NCBI GenBank assembly: GCA_002291955.1
Contig: DBBA01000028.1
Coordinates: 1-8,508 of the forward strand
Origin: Rhodobacteraceae bacterium UBA996
GTDB lineage: Bacteria > Pseudomonadota > Alphaproteobacteria > Rhodobacterales > Rhodobacteraceae
Reading direction: 5' to 3'
DNA length: 8,508 nucleotides
Part shown: positions 1 through 6,406 of the stretch, piece after piece
Numbering within the stretch: position 1 is the first letter of the stretch
Layout of the letters: each line of letters opens with the position of its first letter
Program-made: the position numbers and the translations under genes
Notes under the pieces: generated by a model
Told to the model about the DNA's origin: nothing
The model's database searches: none
The model's input: only the letters and a program-made list of their open reading frames with translations

Positions 1-112
1 GATGATCGAGGCGCTGGTGATGGCCGACGACCAGGTGGTGAAGGCCCTGGGCGGGGCCGCGCCGAAGAAGCTGATCGTGGTGCCGGGGCGCATCGTCAAT
101 GTGGTGGTCTAG
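1..112 (+). CDS. leuS: Leucyl-tRNA synthetase, C-terminal end (partial)
   Basis: Only the last 36 residues and the TAG stop (110-112) lie in the window; the reading frame starts at base 2. The residues contain KKLIVVPGRIVNVVV, the usual end of bacterial LeuRS, where the small C-terminal domain contacts the tRNA elbow. The enzyme charges tRNA-Leu with leucine in the cytoplasm. The following lptE start codon lies inside this gene, giving a 14-base overlap. The order leuS-lptE-holA is well known in Proteobacteria and supports the assignment. The family is known; the identification rests on this short tail plus the neighbours. Confidence 0.9.
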   Translation, partial: MIEALVMADDQVVKALGGAAPKKLIVVPGRIVNVVV

Positions 113-590
113 GCGCGGGGTCCTGTCGGCGCTGGCGGCGGGGGCGCTGGCCGCCTGCGGCTTTACCCCGGCCTACGGTCCGGGCGGCCCGGCCGCGGCG
201 CTTGCCGGGCGGGTGACGGTGCAGGCCCCCGTGACGGGGCCCGAGTACATCCTGGTCGCGCGGCTGGAGCAGCGGCTTGGCCGCGCGGGCGACGCAGCGC
301 CGCTGGCGCTCGGCTACACGTTCACCACGGGGCAAGAGGCCGTGGCGATCACCCCCGCAGCCGAGATCACGCGCTACAACGTCACCGGAACGCTCGACTG
401 GCGGCTGACCGATACCGCGACAGGGGCCGTCACGGCGAGCGGGCAGGTCCGGTCCTTCACCAGTTATTCCGCCACCGGGTCCACCATCGCCACCCGTGCC
501 GCACGCGAGGATGCGACCGAGCGCCTGGTGACCATCCTGGCCGACCGCACCGCCGACGAGGTGGTGCTGAAGACCGCCGCCGGCCGATGA
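99..590 (+). CDS. lptE: LPS-assembly lipoprotein LptE
   Basis: A 163-aa outer-membrane lipoprotein that plugs the LptD barrel and helps insert lipopolysaccharide into the outer leaflet. The N-terminus carries a short signal peptide with a lipobox (LAAC) and the acylated Cys at residue 20, followed by GFTPAYGPGG, a typical alphaproteobacterial LptE start. The rest is a small alpha/beta domain with 'ITRYNVTGTLDWRL' near residues 88-101 and a helical C-terminal part. Length fits the family. The ATG at 99 is chosen because it gives a complete signal peptide; it overlaps the end of leuS by 14 bases. The stop overlaps the holA start (ATGA), suggesting translational coupling. The signal peptide contains SRRGVL, resembling a twin-arginine motif, so Tat export is possible but unproven. 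Confidence 0.9.
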   Translation: MWWSRRGVLSALAAGALAACGFTPAYGPGGPAAALAGRVTVQAPVTGPEYILVARLEQRLGRAGDAAPLALGYTFTTGQEAVAITPAAEITRYNVTGTLDWRLTDTATGAVTASGQVRSFTSYSATGSTIATRAAREDATERLVTILADRTADEVVLKTAAGR

Positions 591-1612
591 AGCTGTCGGC
601 CCGCGACGCTGCGGCCTTCATCGCCCGGCCCGATTCGGGCGTGGCGGCCGCACTGATCTACGGTGCGAACGGCATGCGCGTGGCGCTGAAGCGGCAGGAA
701 CTGATGCGCGCGATCGTCGGGCCCGAGGGCGAGGCCGAGATGCGGCTGACCCGGCTGAGCGGCGCCGATGTGCGGCGCGATCCGGCGGCGCTGATGGATG
801 CGGTCAAGGCGACGGGGTTCTTTCCCGGGCCGCGCGGTGTCGTGGTCGATGACGCCGGCGACGGGCTGGCCGAGGCCGCTTCGGCGGTGCTGGCCGACTG
901 GCGCCCGGGTGACGCGCGTGTCGTCCTGGCAGCGGGTCAGCTGACCCCGGGATCGAAGCTGCGCAAGCTGTTCGAGGGCGCGAAGGCCGCCGTGGCCATT
1001 GCCGTCTACGACGATCCGCCCGGCCGGGACGAGGTCGAGGGCTGGCTGCGCGAGGCCGATTGTCCGCCCCTTGACCGCGCGGCGACGGACGACCTGCTGG
1101 CGCTCGCCCGCGCGCTGGATCCCGGCGAGATGCGCCAGACCGTGGAACGGCTGGCGCTGTACGCCCGGGGGCAGGCGGGTCCGGTCACCGCGGCCGACGT
1201 CGCCGCCGTGGCGCCCATGTCGGTCGAAGCCGAGACCGACGACCTGATCGACGCCGTGGCCGATGGCCGGCCTGACGATCTGGCGGGGCTTCTGTCGCGG
1301 CTGGCCGCGCAGGGGGTCACGCCGGTGGCGCTGTGCATCGGCGCGACCCGGCATTTCCGCGCGCTGCTGGTCGCCAAGGCCGACCCGGCGGGACCCGAGG
1401 CTGCACTGAACCGTGCCCGCCCGCCCCTGAACTTCCGCCGCAAGGACGCGCTTCTGCGGCAGGTGCGGCGCTGGGATGCCGCGGCGCTGGACCGGGCGCT
1501 GGCGCTTCTGGTGGACACCGACCTGCAGCTGCGGTCGTCCTCGCGCGCGCCGGGCCAGGCGCTGGTGGAACGCGCGCTGATCCGGCTGGCGGTCGCGGGG
1601 CGCGGCCGCTGA
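587..1612 (+). CDS. holA: DNA polymerase III subunit delta
   Basis: A 341-aa subunit of the clamp-loader complex, which opens the beta sliding clamp and loads it onto primed DNA. It is an AAA+-fold protein that does not need to hydrolyse ATP itself. Visible family features are an N-terminal 'ALIYGANGMRVALKRQEL' segment in place of a working Walker A loop, 'GFFPGPRGVVVDDAG' around residues 77-91, a middle 'LTPGSKLRKLFE' segment, and the C-terminal 'DLQLRSSSRAPGQALVERALIRL' helix region that closes delta proteins. Length is normal. The ATG overlaps the lptE stop by four bases (ATGA, 587-590), and no strong Shine-Dalgarno is seen, so translation probably depends on lptE. Its TGA (1610-1612) directly abuts the stop of the convergent gene. 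Confidence 0.92.
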   Translation: MKLSARDAAAFIARPDSGVAAALIYGANGMRVALKRQELMRAIVGPEGEAEMRLTRLSGADVRRDPAALMDAVKATGFFPGPRGVVVDDAGDGLAEAASAVLADWRPGDARVVLAAGQLTPGSKLRKLFEGAKAAVAIAVYDDPPGRDEVEGWLREADCPPLDRAATDDLLALARALDPGEMRQTVERLALYARGQAGPVTAADVAAVAPMSVEAETDDLIDAVADGRPDDLAGLLSRLAAQGVTPVALCIGATRHFRALLVAKADPAGPEAALNRARPPLNFRRKDALLRQVRRWDAAALDRALALLVDTDLQLRSSSRAPGQALVERALIRLAVAGRGR

Positions 1613-1620
1613 TCAGCGGC
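1605..1620. terminator. 16-bp perfect palindrome at convergent stop codons
   Basis: GCCGCTGATCAGCGGC reads the same on both strands, and its centre falls exactly between holA's TGA and the opposing gene's TGA. As RNA it gives a 6-bp stem with a GATC loop. An alternative, wider pairing of cgcggcc (1601-1607) with ggccgcg (1624-1630) also exists. There is no U-tract on either side, so it is at best a weak or factor-dependent bidirectional terminator. The role is inferred from position. Confidence 0.4.
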
Positions 1621-2278
1621 GGGGGCCGCGCCAGCTGTCCAGCCAGCGGGTCAGCCGCCCGCGCTTGTCCGCCGCCCGATCCTCGACAGAATCCCAGGTG
1701 TCGGACACGCTGTCGAACACCGGGTCGAGCGTGCGTTCCCGGAACTGCGCCCAGACGCGCCACAGGAACAGCGCGAAGCCCGCCAGAAGCGTCAGGATCA
1801 CGATGTTCAGCCACGGGATCAGCTGTTCGTCCGGGCCGGTCGCGGGGCGCACGGACACGGCGTTGGGGAAGATCGTGAAGAACTCGTTCCGCCAGCCATA
1901 GTGGCGCACGATCACCCAGCGCGGGTTTTCGGCGGTGGAGACGAGGTCGGACACCTCGGTCTGCAGGTTGGAACTGTCGATCTTGAAATAGGGCGGCCAG
2001 ACCCAGCCGGTATCCTCGTTCCGGTAGACCTTCACCCGGCCGTTCGGGCGCACCGCGTTGATGAAGCGCACGTCGCGGGTGACGATTCCGTCCTGGGTGA
2101 CATTTCCCGTACCCACGTCCGCTCCCGCCCAGAACCACGAATTCTCGGCCAGGTCCATGCGGCGGTTCTCGGTGCCGACGATGCGGACGATGTCGCGGTC
2201 GGGCAGAGTGTAGTGCAGGAACCCGAACAGGAACAGCGCCAGAAGCGACACGACGCTCCACTTGATCCACCGCAGCAT
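1613..2278 (-). CDS. DUF1523 family membrane protein
   Basis: A 221-aa protein of unknown function, which I recognise as the DUF1523 type found mainly in Rhodobacteraceae. It has an N-terminal membrane helix (about residues 7-22), a periplasmic domain of about 130 residues rich in aromatic residues (ENSWFWAGADVGTG, GWVWPPYFKID, RHYGWRNEFFTIFPNAVSV), and a second membrane helix (about 155-177). A charged, acidic/basic cytoplasmic tail ends in RRGPRR-like residues. The ATG at 2278 follows a GGGGGA ribosome-binding site about nine bases upstream. It is the last gene of a three-gene unit, 15 bases after the small membrane protein, and its stop abuts that of holA. Topology is predicted by eye. No enzymatic motif is visible. 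Confidence 0.8.
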   Translation of the reverse strand: MLRWIKWSVVSLLALFLFGFLHYTLPDRDIVRIVGTENRRMDLAENSWFWAGADVGTGNVTQDGIVTRDVRFINAVRPNGRVKVYRNEDTGWVWPPYFKIDSSNLQTEVSDLVSTAENPRWVIVRHYGWRNEFFTIFPNAVSVRPATGPDEQLIPWLNIVILTLLAGFALFLWRVWAQFRERTLDPVFDSVSDTWDSVEDRAADKRGRLTRWLDSWRGPRR

Positions 2279-2293
2279 GGTCCGGTCCCCCGA

Positions 2294-2563
2294 CTAGTAG
2301 TAGTTCACCAGATAGAGCGTGACCCCCGCCGCCACAACGGGCAGCACATAGACAAGCAGGATCAGTCGCCGCCGCAGGGACTTGCGGTAGACGACCATGC
2401 CCGCGCGCACGTAGTCGGACCGTTCGCCGGGGCGGCCGGCCTCGTCCCATTCCTTCTCCAGCCGCTCGCGCCGCACGGACGCCGAGTAGAGCGAGATCAG
2501 GACGTAGAGCGCCGTCATCACCACGAAGCCCACGATCAGCAGGGTCAGTATCTGGCGGATCAC
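2294..2563 (-). CDS. Small two-helix membrane protein, unknown function
   Basis: An 89-aa protein with two membrane segments (about residues 4-26 and 65-86). The polar loop between them is rich in arginine and lysine (RRERLEKEW, YRKSLRRRL). By the positive-inside rule the loop is cytoplasmic and both ends are outside. Translation most likely starts at GTG 2563, which overlaps the upstream stop in a GTGA arrangement. GGGAGA lies seven bases before it, a good ribosome-binding site. The frame stays open far upstream, but that stretch is a shadow of the preceding gene. I do not recognise a family. The coupling to a soluble partner before it and a DUF1523 protein after it suggests the three act together at the inner membrane; this is inference. 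Confidence 0.75.
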   Translation of the reverse strand: MIRQILTLLIVGFVVMTALYVLISLYSASVRRERLEKEWDEAGRPGERSDYVRAGMVVYRKSLRRRLILLVYVLPVVAAGVTLYLVNYY

Positions 2564-3990
2564 CGGCGCTTCTCCCACGGGTTCGGGGTGGGCTTGCGGT
2601 CCGGTGTGCGGGCGGGCCGGTCGCTGGCGGCGCGGGTGACGGCGCCCCAGGGGCCGACCATGTCCACGATGTCGCGGGACCGCGCGGGGGCGGCGTGGGG
2701 TTCGGGGGCGGGATCGTCCATCCCCGGTTCCGGCCCGAACAGGGCGGTTCGCGCGCCGGCCTTGTCCACTGCGTATTCGGCAGCAAGGAAGTTCGCCGCA
2801 AAGGCACGCTTGGGTTCGGGCCAGTCGCGATAGCGCGCGTAGAACAGTTCCTTGTGGATGATGAACATCTGCCGGAAATCGAGCGGGGTGAGTTCTGACA
2901 GAAGCATGTTGACCAGGTCGCGGTCGGCGTGGGGCCCGGCGCGCAGCGTGTAGAAGTAGGCCGGATGGTCCGACGTGATCCGCGGCCAGGGCCCGCCACC
3001 TTCGACCCAGCGCACCAGCGCTGCCAGCGCCTCGACCTCGGGCGGCAGCCGGTCGCCCAGGCCCTGCGCGATCCGGCGCAGGTCGGCACGGGTGATCCCT
3101 TCGGGCGCGATCCCCTGCGCGGCGGCGGCATCGACCAGGATGAAGTCGATCTTCTGGCGCAGGATCGCCGCCGCATCGGTGTTCCGGGCCTTCACGATGG
3201 GTTCCACCAGCCCGTTCAGTTCCAGGAACTTGGCGATCTGGCCGCGGTCCTTCAGGTCGAACAGGTGGGGCGTCGGAAGTCCGAGGAACAGCGCCCTGGA
3301 CGTGCAGACGATGGTGGCCGGGTGGGGCACGTCGCGGAACAGGTACACCCCGCCGAAATGGCTGGTCCAGAAGTTGCCCTTGTCCACCGTCAGGGGCTTC
3401 AGGTCGACCGGGGTCTTCGTGACATCGCCCGTCTCCTTCGCCAGCGCGACCATCTCGGCGATCAGGACATCGTCCCACCACGCATCGGGTCTCGTGCGGA
3501 ACGTCTCGATCCGCGCCGCAAGCTCGCGGGCATTCGCGACGTGCCGCCCGGTGGTGTCGGCCTCGACCGTGACCTTGTGCATGTCGAACAGGCGGGCGGG
3601 CGCCGAGATGTCGTAGACCGACCCGACCAGCTCGCCCGCCACGGCATCGCGGGCGGTCAGCGCGAACAGCGCGGGTTCGTTCAGCTCGATCCACCGGCGC
3701 AGGATCGGGCGCGAGGTTGAAAAGCGCGCGTTCAGCAGCGGGGCCGACTTCTGCGCGGTTGTCAGCAGGATGAACTGCCGGTTCGCGCCGTCGTGGTTCA
3801 GGTAGGCAGGATCGTCCAGCTCGTCCCCCACCTCGGGCGAGAACCCGGACAGGTCGATGTGGAAATCCGGCAATGCGGTCGTCCGCCCGGTCAGCTGTTT
3901 CAGCGCGCGGTTGTAGCGATCGACCAGCGCGGGCGAATCCACGGGCACGAGGTTGCCGAACATCAGGCCGGCCGAGATGAGGCGTTTCAT
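2560..3990 (-). CDS. Conserved hypothetical protein (possibly DUF6638 type)
   Basis: A 476-aa protein without signal peptide or membrane helix, so probably cytoplasmic. From memory it resembles a Rhodobacteraceae family listed as DUF6638; I am not certain of that number. Recognisable conserved-looking blocks are the start MKRLISAGLMFGNLV, 'FHIDLSGFSPEVGDEL' (43-58), 'NRQFILLTTAQKSAPLLNARFSTSR' (70-94), 'GNFWTSHFGGVYLFRDVPHPA' (205-225), 'GPWPRITSDHPAYFYTLRA' (333-351) and 'FIIHKELFYARYRDWPEPKRAF' (376-397). The last 45 residues are proline-rich and probably disordered. No nucleotide-binding or catalytic signature is evident. The ATG at 3990 is chosen because the protein begins there with its conserved block; only a G-run precedes it as a possible ribosome-binding site. 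It heads the unit with the two membrane-protein genes and overlaps the second gene by four bases. Confidence 0.78.
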   Translation of the reverse strand: MKRLISAGLMFGNLVPVDSPALVDRYNRALKQLTGRTTALPDFHIDLSGFSPEVGDELDDPAYLNHDGANRQFILLTTAQKSAPLLNARFSTSRPILRRWIELNEPALFALTARDAVAGELVGSVYDISAPARLFDMHKVTVEADTTGRHVANARELAARIETFRTRPDAWWDDVLIAEMVALAKETGDVTKTPVDLKPLTVDKGNFWTSHFGGVYLFRDVPHPATIVCTSRALFLGLPTPHLFDLKDRGQIAKFLELNGLVEPIVKARNTDAAAILRQKIDFILVDAAAAQGIAPEGITRADLRRIAQGLGDRLPPEVEALAALVRWVEGGGPWPRITSDHPAYFYTLRAGPHADRDLVNMLLSELTPLDFRQMFIIHKELFYARYRDWPEPKRAFAANFLAAEYAVDKAGARTALFGPEPGMDDPAPEPHAAPARSRDIVDMVGPWGAVTRAASDRPARTPDRKPTPNPWEKRR

Positions 3991-4206
3991 GGACAGGCCC
4001 CCCCGTGCCGATCCCGTGTTCCGGCGACGCGCCGTTGCCCGGCACCGGGGTGCCGCATCGCCCGACCGATTACTGCGGCGCGGCGGCGCACATTTCCAGC
4101 CTGATTCGTTGCAGGCCCCGGTCCGGACGGTGGCGCGCGCGTTGACGCGGTGCGCGCGACAGGTCGAGACTGCGCCCGACGATGCGGCGCTCTGGAGGAC
4201 CCGGGG
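3991..4206. promoter_or_regulatory. Divergent intergenic region with inverted repeats
   Basis: This 216-bp gap must hold the promoters for the leftward three-gene unit and the rightward amine oxidase. It contains a perfect 7-bp inverted repeat, CGGCACC-GG-GGTGCCG (4040-4055), which could be an operator. A second repeat, cgcgcgc (4134-4140) with gcgcgcg (4152-4158), surrounds a -35-like TTGACG (4142-4147). A weak -10 (GAGACT, 4165-4170) lies 17 bases after that -35. GGAGG at 4194-4198 is the ribosome-binding site of the amine oxidase. No convincing leftward promoter was found. Promoter and operator roles are inferred. Confidence 0.4.
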
Positions 4207-5452
4207 ATGGGCGAGCCTGACGTAGTGGTGGTGGGCGCCGGGGCCGCTGGTCTTGGCGCGGCCAAGGCGCTGCGGGCACGGGGGCTGTCGGTCCGCGTGG
4301 TCGAGGCGATGGGGCGCATCGGCGGTCGCGCCTGGACCCGCGACACGGATTTCGGCGTGCCCTTCGGCATCGGCTGCGCCTGGATACATGCCGCCGACCG
4401 CAACCCGTTCTTCCGCGACGCGCAGGCATTTGGCTGGGACATGGTCCACCATGACATGGGGCTTGACCACCTAAGGTTCGGGTCGCGCCGCGCCACGGCC
4501 AGGGAGATGGCCGCGGTGGGTCGGGCGGACCTCGCGATGCAGGCCCGCATCGGCGCGCTGACAGGCGCGGATACGGCGCTGGCCGACCTGCTGGGCGACT
4601 GCCACTGGCTCCGGGCCTGCGCGACCTTCGCCGGACCGATGGATTTTGCCGCCGACGCCGACGAGATCTCGGTCGTCGACTTCCGCGCGGCGGCCTGCCT
4701 CGATCCGAACTGGTACACCCGGCAGGGCTATGGCGCCCTGGTCGCGCGCTGGGGCGCCGATGTGCCGGTGACGCTGGACGCGCCCGTGCGGCGGATCGAC
4801 TGGTCCGGCCCCGGCGTCACGGTCGAGACCGACCGCGGCAGGCTGCGCGCGCGCGGCCATCGTCACCGTCTCGACCGGGGTGCTGGCGTTCGAGGACATC
4901 CGGTTTGCGCCGGCCCTGCCCGACACGCACATGCAGGCGGCGCACGACCTGCCGATGGGACTTCTGACCAAGATCCCGGTCGAGATCGATGGGGCAGAGG
5001 GTCTGGGCGTCGCCCCCTGGGATGACCTGCTGATGGAACGGCCCGCGCGGCACGACCTGTATGTCCTGTGCCGCCCCTTCGGCTGGCCGCTGATGGTGGG
5101 CTTCGTCGGCGGTGATTTCGCCTGGGAGATCGAGGCGGCAGGCGAGGCGGCGGCGGTCGACTTCATGACCGACCGGCTGGAGGACATGTTCGGGTCCGCG
5201 ATCCGGCGCAGGGTGCGCCGGTCCGCCATGACGAACTGGGCCCGCGAACGGACGGTGCGTGGGGCCTATGCTGCCGCCCGGCCCGGTCGTGCCGCGGCCC
5301 GTGCCAGGCTGGCAGAACCCCTGGGCGACCGGGTGTGGTTCGCGGGCGAGGCGCTGGCAGGCCCGCTGATCCAGACGGCCGGGGGCGCGCGCCTGTCGGG
5401 CGAGGCCGTGGCGGCCGCGGTCGCGGCGCGGCTTGGGGCGCCGTCGGCCTGA
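4207..5452 (+). pseudogene. Flavin amine oxidase (NAD(P)/FAD-dependent oxidoreductase), frameshifted
   Basis: Two frames together make one flavin-containing amine oxidase of about 415 residues. The N-terminal part (frame of 4207) has the dinucleotide-binding start DVVVVGAGAAGLGAAKAL (GxGxxG at residues 10-15), the ribose-binding Glu33 and the GRIGGR motif at 36-41. After about residue 212 homology continues in another frame with AAIVTVSTGVLAFEDIRFAP and ends in GDRVWFAGEALAGPLIQTAGGARLSGEAV, the C-terminal FAD-binding segment. The switch falls in the (GC)5 run at 4845-4854; two added bases, or one removed, restore the frame. Without correction the first frame stops at 5025, lacking the FAD-closing C-terminus. 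ATG 4207 is chosen for its GGAGG eight bases upstream; an upstream in-frame GTG (4150) lacks this. Members oxidise amines or polyamines; the substrate is unknown. A sequencing error is possible, in which case this is an intact gene. Confidence 0.8.
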
Positions 5453-5470
5453 GCACGGGCGCGGCTGCCC

Positions 5471-5500
5471 TTGCTCCGCCCCTGCGGTCCCGACTATTGT
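5471..5500 (+). promoter_or_regulatory. Possible sigma-70-type promoter for the zinc-finger gene
   Basis: TTGCTC (5471-5476) and TATTGT (5495-5500) lie 18 bases apart in the 79-bp gap after the amine oxidase. TATTGT is unusually AT-rich for this window and matches four of six consensus positions; the -35 matches three. AAAGGA at 5516-5521, ten bases before the ATG at 5532, is a good ribosome-binding site. If real, the zinc-finger gene is transcribed independently of the broken oxidase. Based on motif match only. Confidence 0.35.
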
Positions 5501-5531
5501 CGGACGCGCGCATCCAAAGGACAGCCATCCC

Positions 5532-5714
5532 ATGACGACCCGCGACGCCCCCGAAACGGAAGTGGTCAAGGCCTGGCGCGTGGCCTGCGACGGCGGACAG
5601 GGCGCGCTTGGCCATCCGCGCGTCTGGCTGTCGATCCCCGGGGATCGCGGCTGGGTCGAATGCGGCTACTGCGACAAGCGGTACGTCCATGAAAGTGTTG
5701 CGGGATCGGAATGA
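5532..5714 (+). CDS. CHCC-type zinc-finger domain protein (NDUFS6-like)
   Basis: A 60-aa protein that is essentially one zinc-binding domain. The expected ligands are all present: Cys19, His28, Cys44 and Cys47, in the context VACDGG...LGHPRVWL...WVECGYCDKRYV, the pattern of the CHCC zinc-finger family. The mitochondrial member is NDUFS6, an accessory subunit of respiratory complex I, and alphaproteobacteria carry a small homologue. A role with complex I (NADH:quinone oxidoreductase) is therefore plausible, but no other complex I gene is in this window. The ATG at 5532 has AAAGGA upstream and gives a length normal for the family. The next gene starts 27 bases later, in the same frame after the TGA. 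Confidence 0.88.
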   Translation: MTTRDAPETEVVKAWRVACDGGQGALGHPRVWLSIPGDRGWVECGYCDKRYVHESVAGSE

Positions 5715-5741
5715 TCGACCGTCGCTTGCGGGGCAACCGGC

Positions 5742-6326
5742 GTGGCGCGCGCGGCGGATGACGCCCCGGTCCTGACGGTCCGCACCCGCGCGGACCTGCG
5801 CGCCTGGCTGTCCGGACATCACGCCGGACCCGGCCCGGTGTGGCTCGCCACCTACAAGAAGCACCATCCGGATTACCTCGCCTATGAGCCGCAGGTCGAG
5901 GAACTGCTCTGCTGGGGCTGGATCGACAGCGTGACGCGCGCACTGGATGCCGACCGGTCGATGATCCTGATCGCGCCCCGCAACCCGAAATCCGCCTGGT
6001 CCGCGATCAACAAGGGCCATGTCGAACGCGCGCGTGCCAGCGGCGCGATGACCCCCGCGGGCGAGGCGAAGATCGCCGCCGCCCTCGCCAACGGCATGTG
6101 GACCTTCCTCGATGACGTCGAGCGGCTGGACGTGCCGCCCGACCTTGCCGCCGCGCTTGATGCGCGTGTCGCCCGGTCCGTCTGGGACGCCTGGCCCCGC
6201 AGCATCCGGCGCGGCACGCTGGAATGGATCAACACGGCCAAGGGGGCGGGCACCCGCGCCGACCGGATCGCCCACGCGGCCGACAGCGCGGCCACGGGCA
6301 GTCGCCCCCGCATCTTCCGCCCCTGA
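5742..6326 (+). CDS. YdeI/OmpD-associated family protein
   Basis: A 194-aa protein of the family named bacteriocin-protection, YdeI or OmpD-associated. Typical blocks are present in order: GPVWLATYKKHHPDYLAYEPQVEELLCWGWIDS (31-63), 'APRNPKSAWSAINKGHVERA' (78-97), 'GMWTFLDDVERLDVPPDLAAAL' (118-139) and 'WPRSIRRGTLEWINTAKGAGTRADRI' (151-176). No signal peptide or membrane helix is seen, so this member looks cytoplasmic. The family name derives from enteric proteins linked to antimicrobial-peptide resistance, and that role should not be assumed here. The start is taken as GTG 5742: there is no ATG in frame before the conserved core, and the frame is closed upstream by the TGA of the zinc-finger gene. 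The ribosome-binding site is weak, so coupling to the gene before it is likely. Confidence 0.85.
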   Translation: MARAADDAPVLTVRTRADLRAWLSGHHAGPGPVWLATYKKHHPDYLAYEPQVEELLCWGWIDSVTRALDADRSMILIAPRNPKSAWSAINKGHVERARASGAMTPAGEAKIAAALANGMWTFLDDVERLDVPPDLAAALDARVARSVWDAWPRSIRRGTLEWINTAKGAGTRADRIAHAADSAATGSRPRIFRP

Positions 6327-6332
6327 AACGTC

Positions 6333-6358
6333 GAAGGCAGGACAACCGCCCTGCCTTC
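6333..6358 (+). terminator. Hairpin after the YdeI-family gene
   Basis: GAAGGCAGG (6333-6341) pairs perfectly with CCTGCCTTC (6350-6358) around an 8-base loop, seven bases after the TGA of the YdeI-family gene. There is no real U-tract after it, only atcctct. It probably ends the rightward transcript. Being symmetrical, it may also act on leftward transcripts from hsp20. Confidence 0.6.
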
Positions 6359-6376
6359 ATCCTCTCGGAGATACCC

Positions 6377-6395
6377 CGGGGGGCAGCGCCCCCCG
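6377..6395. terminator. GC hairpin at the hsp20 3' end
   Basis: CGGGGGGC (6377-6384) and GCCCCCCG (6388-6395) form a perfect 8-bp stem with a 3-base loop, 11 bases beyond the hsp20 stop on the - strand. It would be very stable. In the leftward direction it is followed by ggggtatct rather than a U-run, so efficient intrinsic termination is uncertain. Together with the hairpin at 6333-6358 it separates the two convergent genes. Confidence 0.5.
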
Positions 6396-6406
6396 TCCCC
6401 TGCCGG

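Noticed and set aside
1901..2833. Open frames on the + strand across the three-gene unit, also at 2929-3720
   Set aside because: They are antisense to coherent genes, rich in His/Arg/Gln/Pro, and have no recognisable domain or ribosome-binding site.
1317..3176. A 619-codon open frame on the - strand across holA, DUF1523 and the unknown genes
   Set aside because: It lies out of frame with the recognised - strand genes and antisense to holA; composition is typical of a shadow frame and no family is recognisable.
2564..4045. Upstream extension of the 89-aa membrane protein frame to a 583-aa protein
   Set aside because: The extension runs through the 476-aa gene in another frame and reads as low-complexity Arg/Pro/Gly sequence. 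The GTG at 2563 with GGGAGA upstream is the natural start.
4103..4107. GATTC, a CcrM methylation-type site (GANTC), in the divergent intergenic region
   Set aside because: A single site with no clustering and no partner motif; similar sites occur elsewhere in the window, so nothing regulatory can be claimed.
4134..4158. Inverted repeat of alternating CG around the -35-like TTGACG
   Set aside because: Alternating GC runs pair with themselves almost anywhere in such GC-rich DNA; not supported as a specific operator.
4150..4206. Longer amine oxidase start at GTG 4150
   Set aside because: The added 19 residues precede the conserved FAD-binding strand, and the GGAGG at 4194-4198 is correctly placed for ATG 4207.
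4880..5452. The second half of the amine oxidase as a separate 190-aa gene starting at GTG 4880
   Set aside because: The homology begins upstream of that GTG (AAIVTVST) and continues the first half; the GTG lies within a conserved segment with no ribosome-binding site.
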